Shown here in pieces: positions 6,052 through 6,475 of a DNA stretch of 6,475 nt. The translations under genes were made by a program, and so were the position numbers. Each line of letters begins with the position of its first letter. Position 1 is the first letter of the stretch. The stretch covers positions 1 through 6,475 of the forward strand of contig CAMEZU010000106.1 in the NCBI GenBank assembly GCA_945947925.1, given 5' to 3'. The stretch comes from an uncultured Verrucomicrobiota bacterium (GTDB lineage Bacteria > Verrucomicrobiota > Kiritimatiellia > RFP12 > UBA1067). The notes beneath the pieces are model-generated. The model saw only the letters and a list, made by a program, of their open reading frames with translations, had not been told where the DNA came from and made no database searches.

Positions 6052-6475
6052 ATGAAGATTGTCGATTGTGATTATTTCGTCGTGGGGTCCGGCATGGCCG
6101 GACTCATGACGGCTTTGCACCTGGCGAGCTACGGAAAGGTCGTGGTGGCGACGAAGGAGCGCCTGCAGGACTGCAACTCCAATTTCGCGCAGGGCGGCAT
6201 CTGCTGCGTGATGGATCCGGACGATACGTTCGACAAGCACGCGCGCGACACGATGATCGCGGGCGCGTGGCTCGGCAAGTCGGAGGTCGTTCACGAGATC
6301 TGCGAGCATGCGCCGGAGGGCATCCAGGACCTGATCGCCTGCGGCGTGAAGTTCGCGAAGAAGGAGGACGGTTCCTGGGACCTGACGCGCGAGGGCGGCC
6401 ACAGCGCGCGGCGCATCTTCCACGCAGGCGACATCACGGGCGAGAAGTGCGAGGCCGCGATGATCCGCAAGATCA
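6052..6475 (+). CDS. nadB: L-aspartate oxidase NadB, N-terminal part (3' end outside window)
   Basis: 141 codons are visible of a protein usually about 500-540 residues long. NadB oxidises L-aspartate to iminoaspartate with FAD, which NadA then converts to quinolinate in de novo NAD synthesis in the cytoplasm. The FAD-binding motif VGSGMAG is at residues 11-17, SNFAQGGI at 43-50 and REGGHSARRIFHAGDITG at 113-130. The last is a NadB signature; its Glu (E114) helps separate NadB from fumarate reductase/succinate dehydrogenase flavoproteins. The His that carries covalent FAD in those enzymes is absent from SNFAQGG, again favouring NadB. ATG 6052 is the only usable start: between the in-frame TAA of the MFS gene and this codon there is no other ATG, GTG or TTG, and the next Met (residue 15) lies inside the FAD motif. 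No Shine-Dalgarno precedes it; an extended -10 box does. Its role is housekeeping, not obviously linked to the upstream sugar genes. Confidence 0.93.
   Translation, partial: MKIVDCDYFVVGSGMAGLMTALHLASYGKVVVATKERLQDCNSNFAQGGICCVMDPDDTFDKHARDTMIAGAWLGKSEVVHEICEHAPEGIQDLIACGVKFAKKEDGSWDLTREGGHSARRIFHAGDITGEKCEAAMIRKI

Noticed and set aside
3766..6423. A very long open frame (885 codons) on the - strand, antisense to three genes
   Set aside because: It is in exact codon register with the three + strand genes, which share one frame. It stays open because those GC-rich genes avoid TTA, CTA and TCA codons. Its translation is Arg/Asp/Glu/Leu-rich with no recognisable domain, and it crosses the nadB promoter.
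1..6475. tRNA/rRNA genes, CRISPR arrays, insertion sequences, long repeats
   Set aside because: Nearly the whole window is accounted for by six protein genes, and no repeats, transposase motifs or structured RNA were seen by eye.

Overview
The window is GC-rich coding DNA (strong C/G bias at codon third positions) from a Gram-negative-type bacterium. All six genes lie on the + strand, tightly packed: two are cut by the window edges and four are complete. Gaps between genes are 2 to 52 bases, so no stretch over 300 bases lacks a gene. The gene types suggest the Planctomycetes-Verrucomicrobia-Lentisphaerae-Kiritimatiellae group: exported Gfo/Idh/MocA oxidoreductases, a DUF1080 protein, a sugar-isomerase-like TIM barrel, and an ExuT/DgoT-type transporter. 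This placement is inferred from gene content, not from a marker gene.

Layout: (1) bases 1-701, the C-terminal part of a Gfo/Idh/MocA oxidoreductase. (2) 754-2340, an exported two-domain protein with a xylose-isomerase-like TIM barrel followed by a DUF1080 (3-keto-glycoside-acting) domain. (3) 2366-3781, a complete Gfo/Idh/MocA oxidoreductase with a twin-arginine signal ending in a lipobox-like Cys. (4) 3784-4605, a fusion of a Dabb (stress-responsive A/B barrel) domain and a nitroreductase domain. (5) 4624-6021, an MFS transporter of the anion:cation symporter (hexuronate/galactonate) type. (6) 6052-6475, the N-terminal quarter or so of L-aspartate oxidase, NadB.

Genes 1 to 5 look like one carbohydrate-catabolic operon. 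Four of the five starts are visible; three of these have a strong Shine-Dalgarno and one overlaps the preceding gene's end closely enough for translational coupling. The most economical reading is an oxidise-then-eliminate route for glycosides. Exported Gfo/Idh/MocA enzymes would oxidise a sugar at C3. The TIM-barrel/DUF1080 protein would cleave the 3-keto-glycoside by elimination and/or hydration. The MFS protein would import an anionic sugar or product. The cytoplasmic Dabb-nitroreductase may handle a downstream redox step. The substrate cannot be read from the sequence.

nadB appears to start a separate unit. A textbook extended -10 box lies 10 bases before its only possible start codon, with no Shine-Dalgarno, which predicts a leaderless or nearly leaderless mRNA. 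The points most worth follow-up are the two domain fusions, the altered metal site and composition step in the TIM-barrel/DUF1080 gene, and the nadB promoter.
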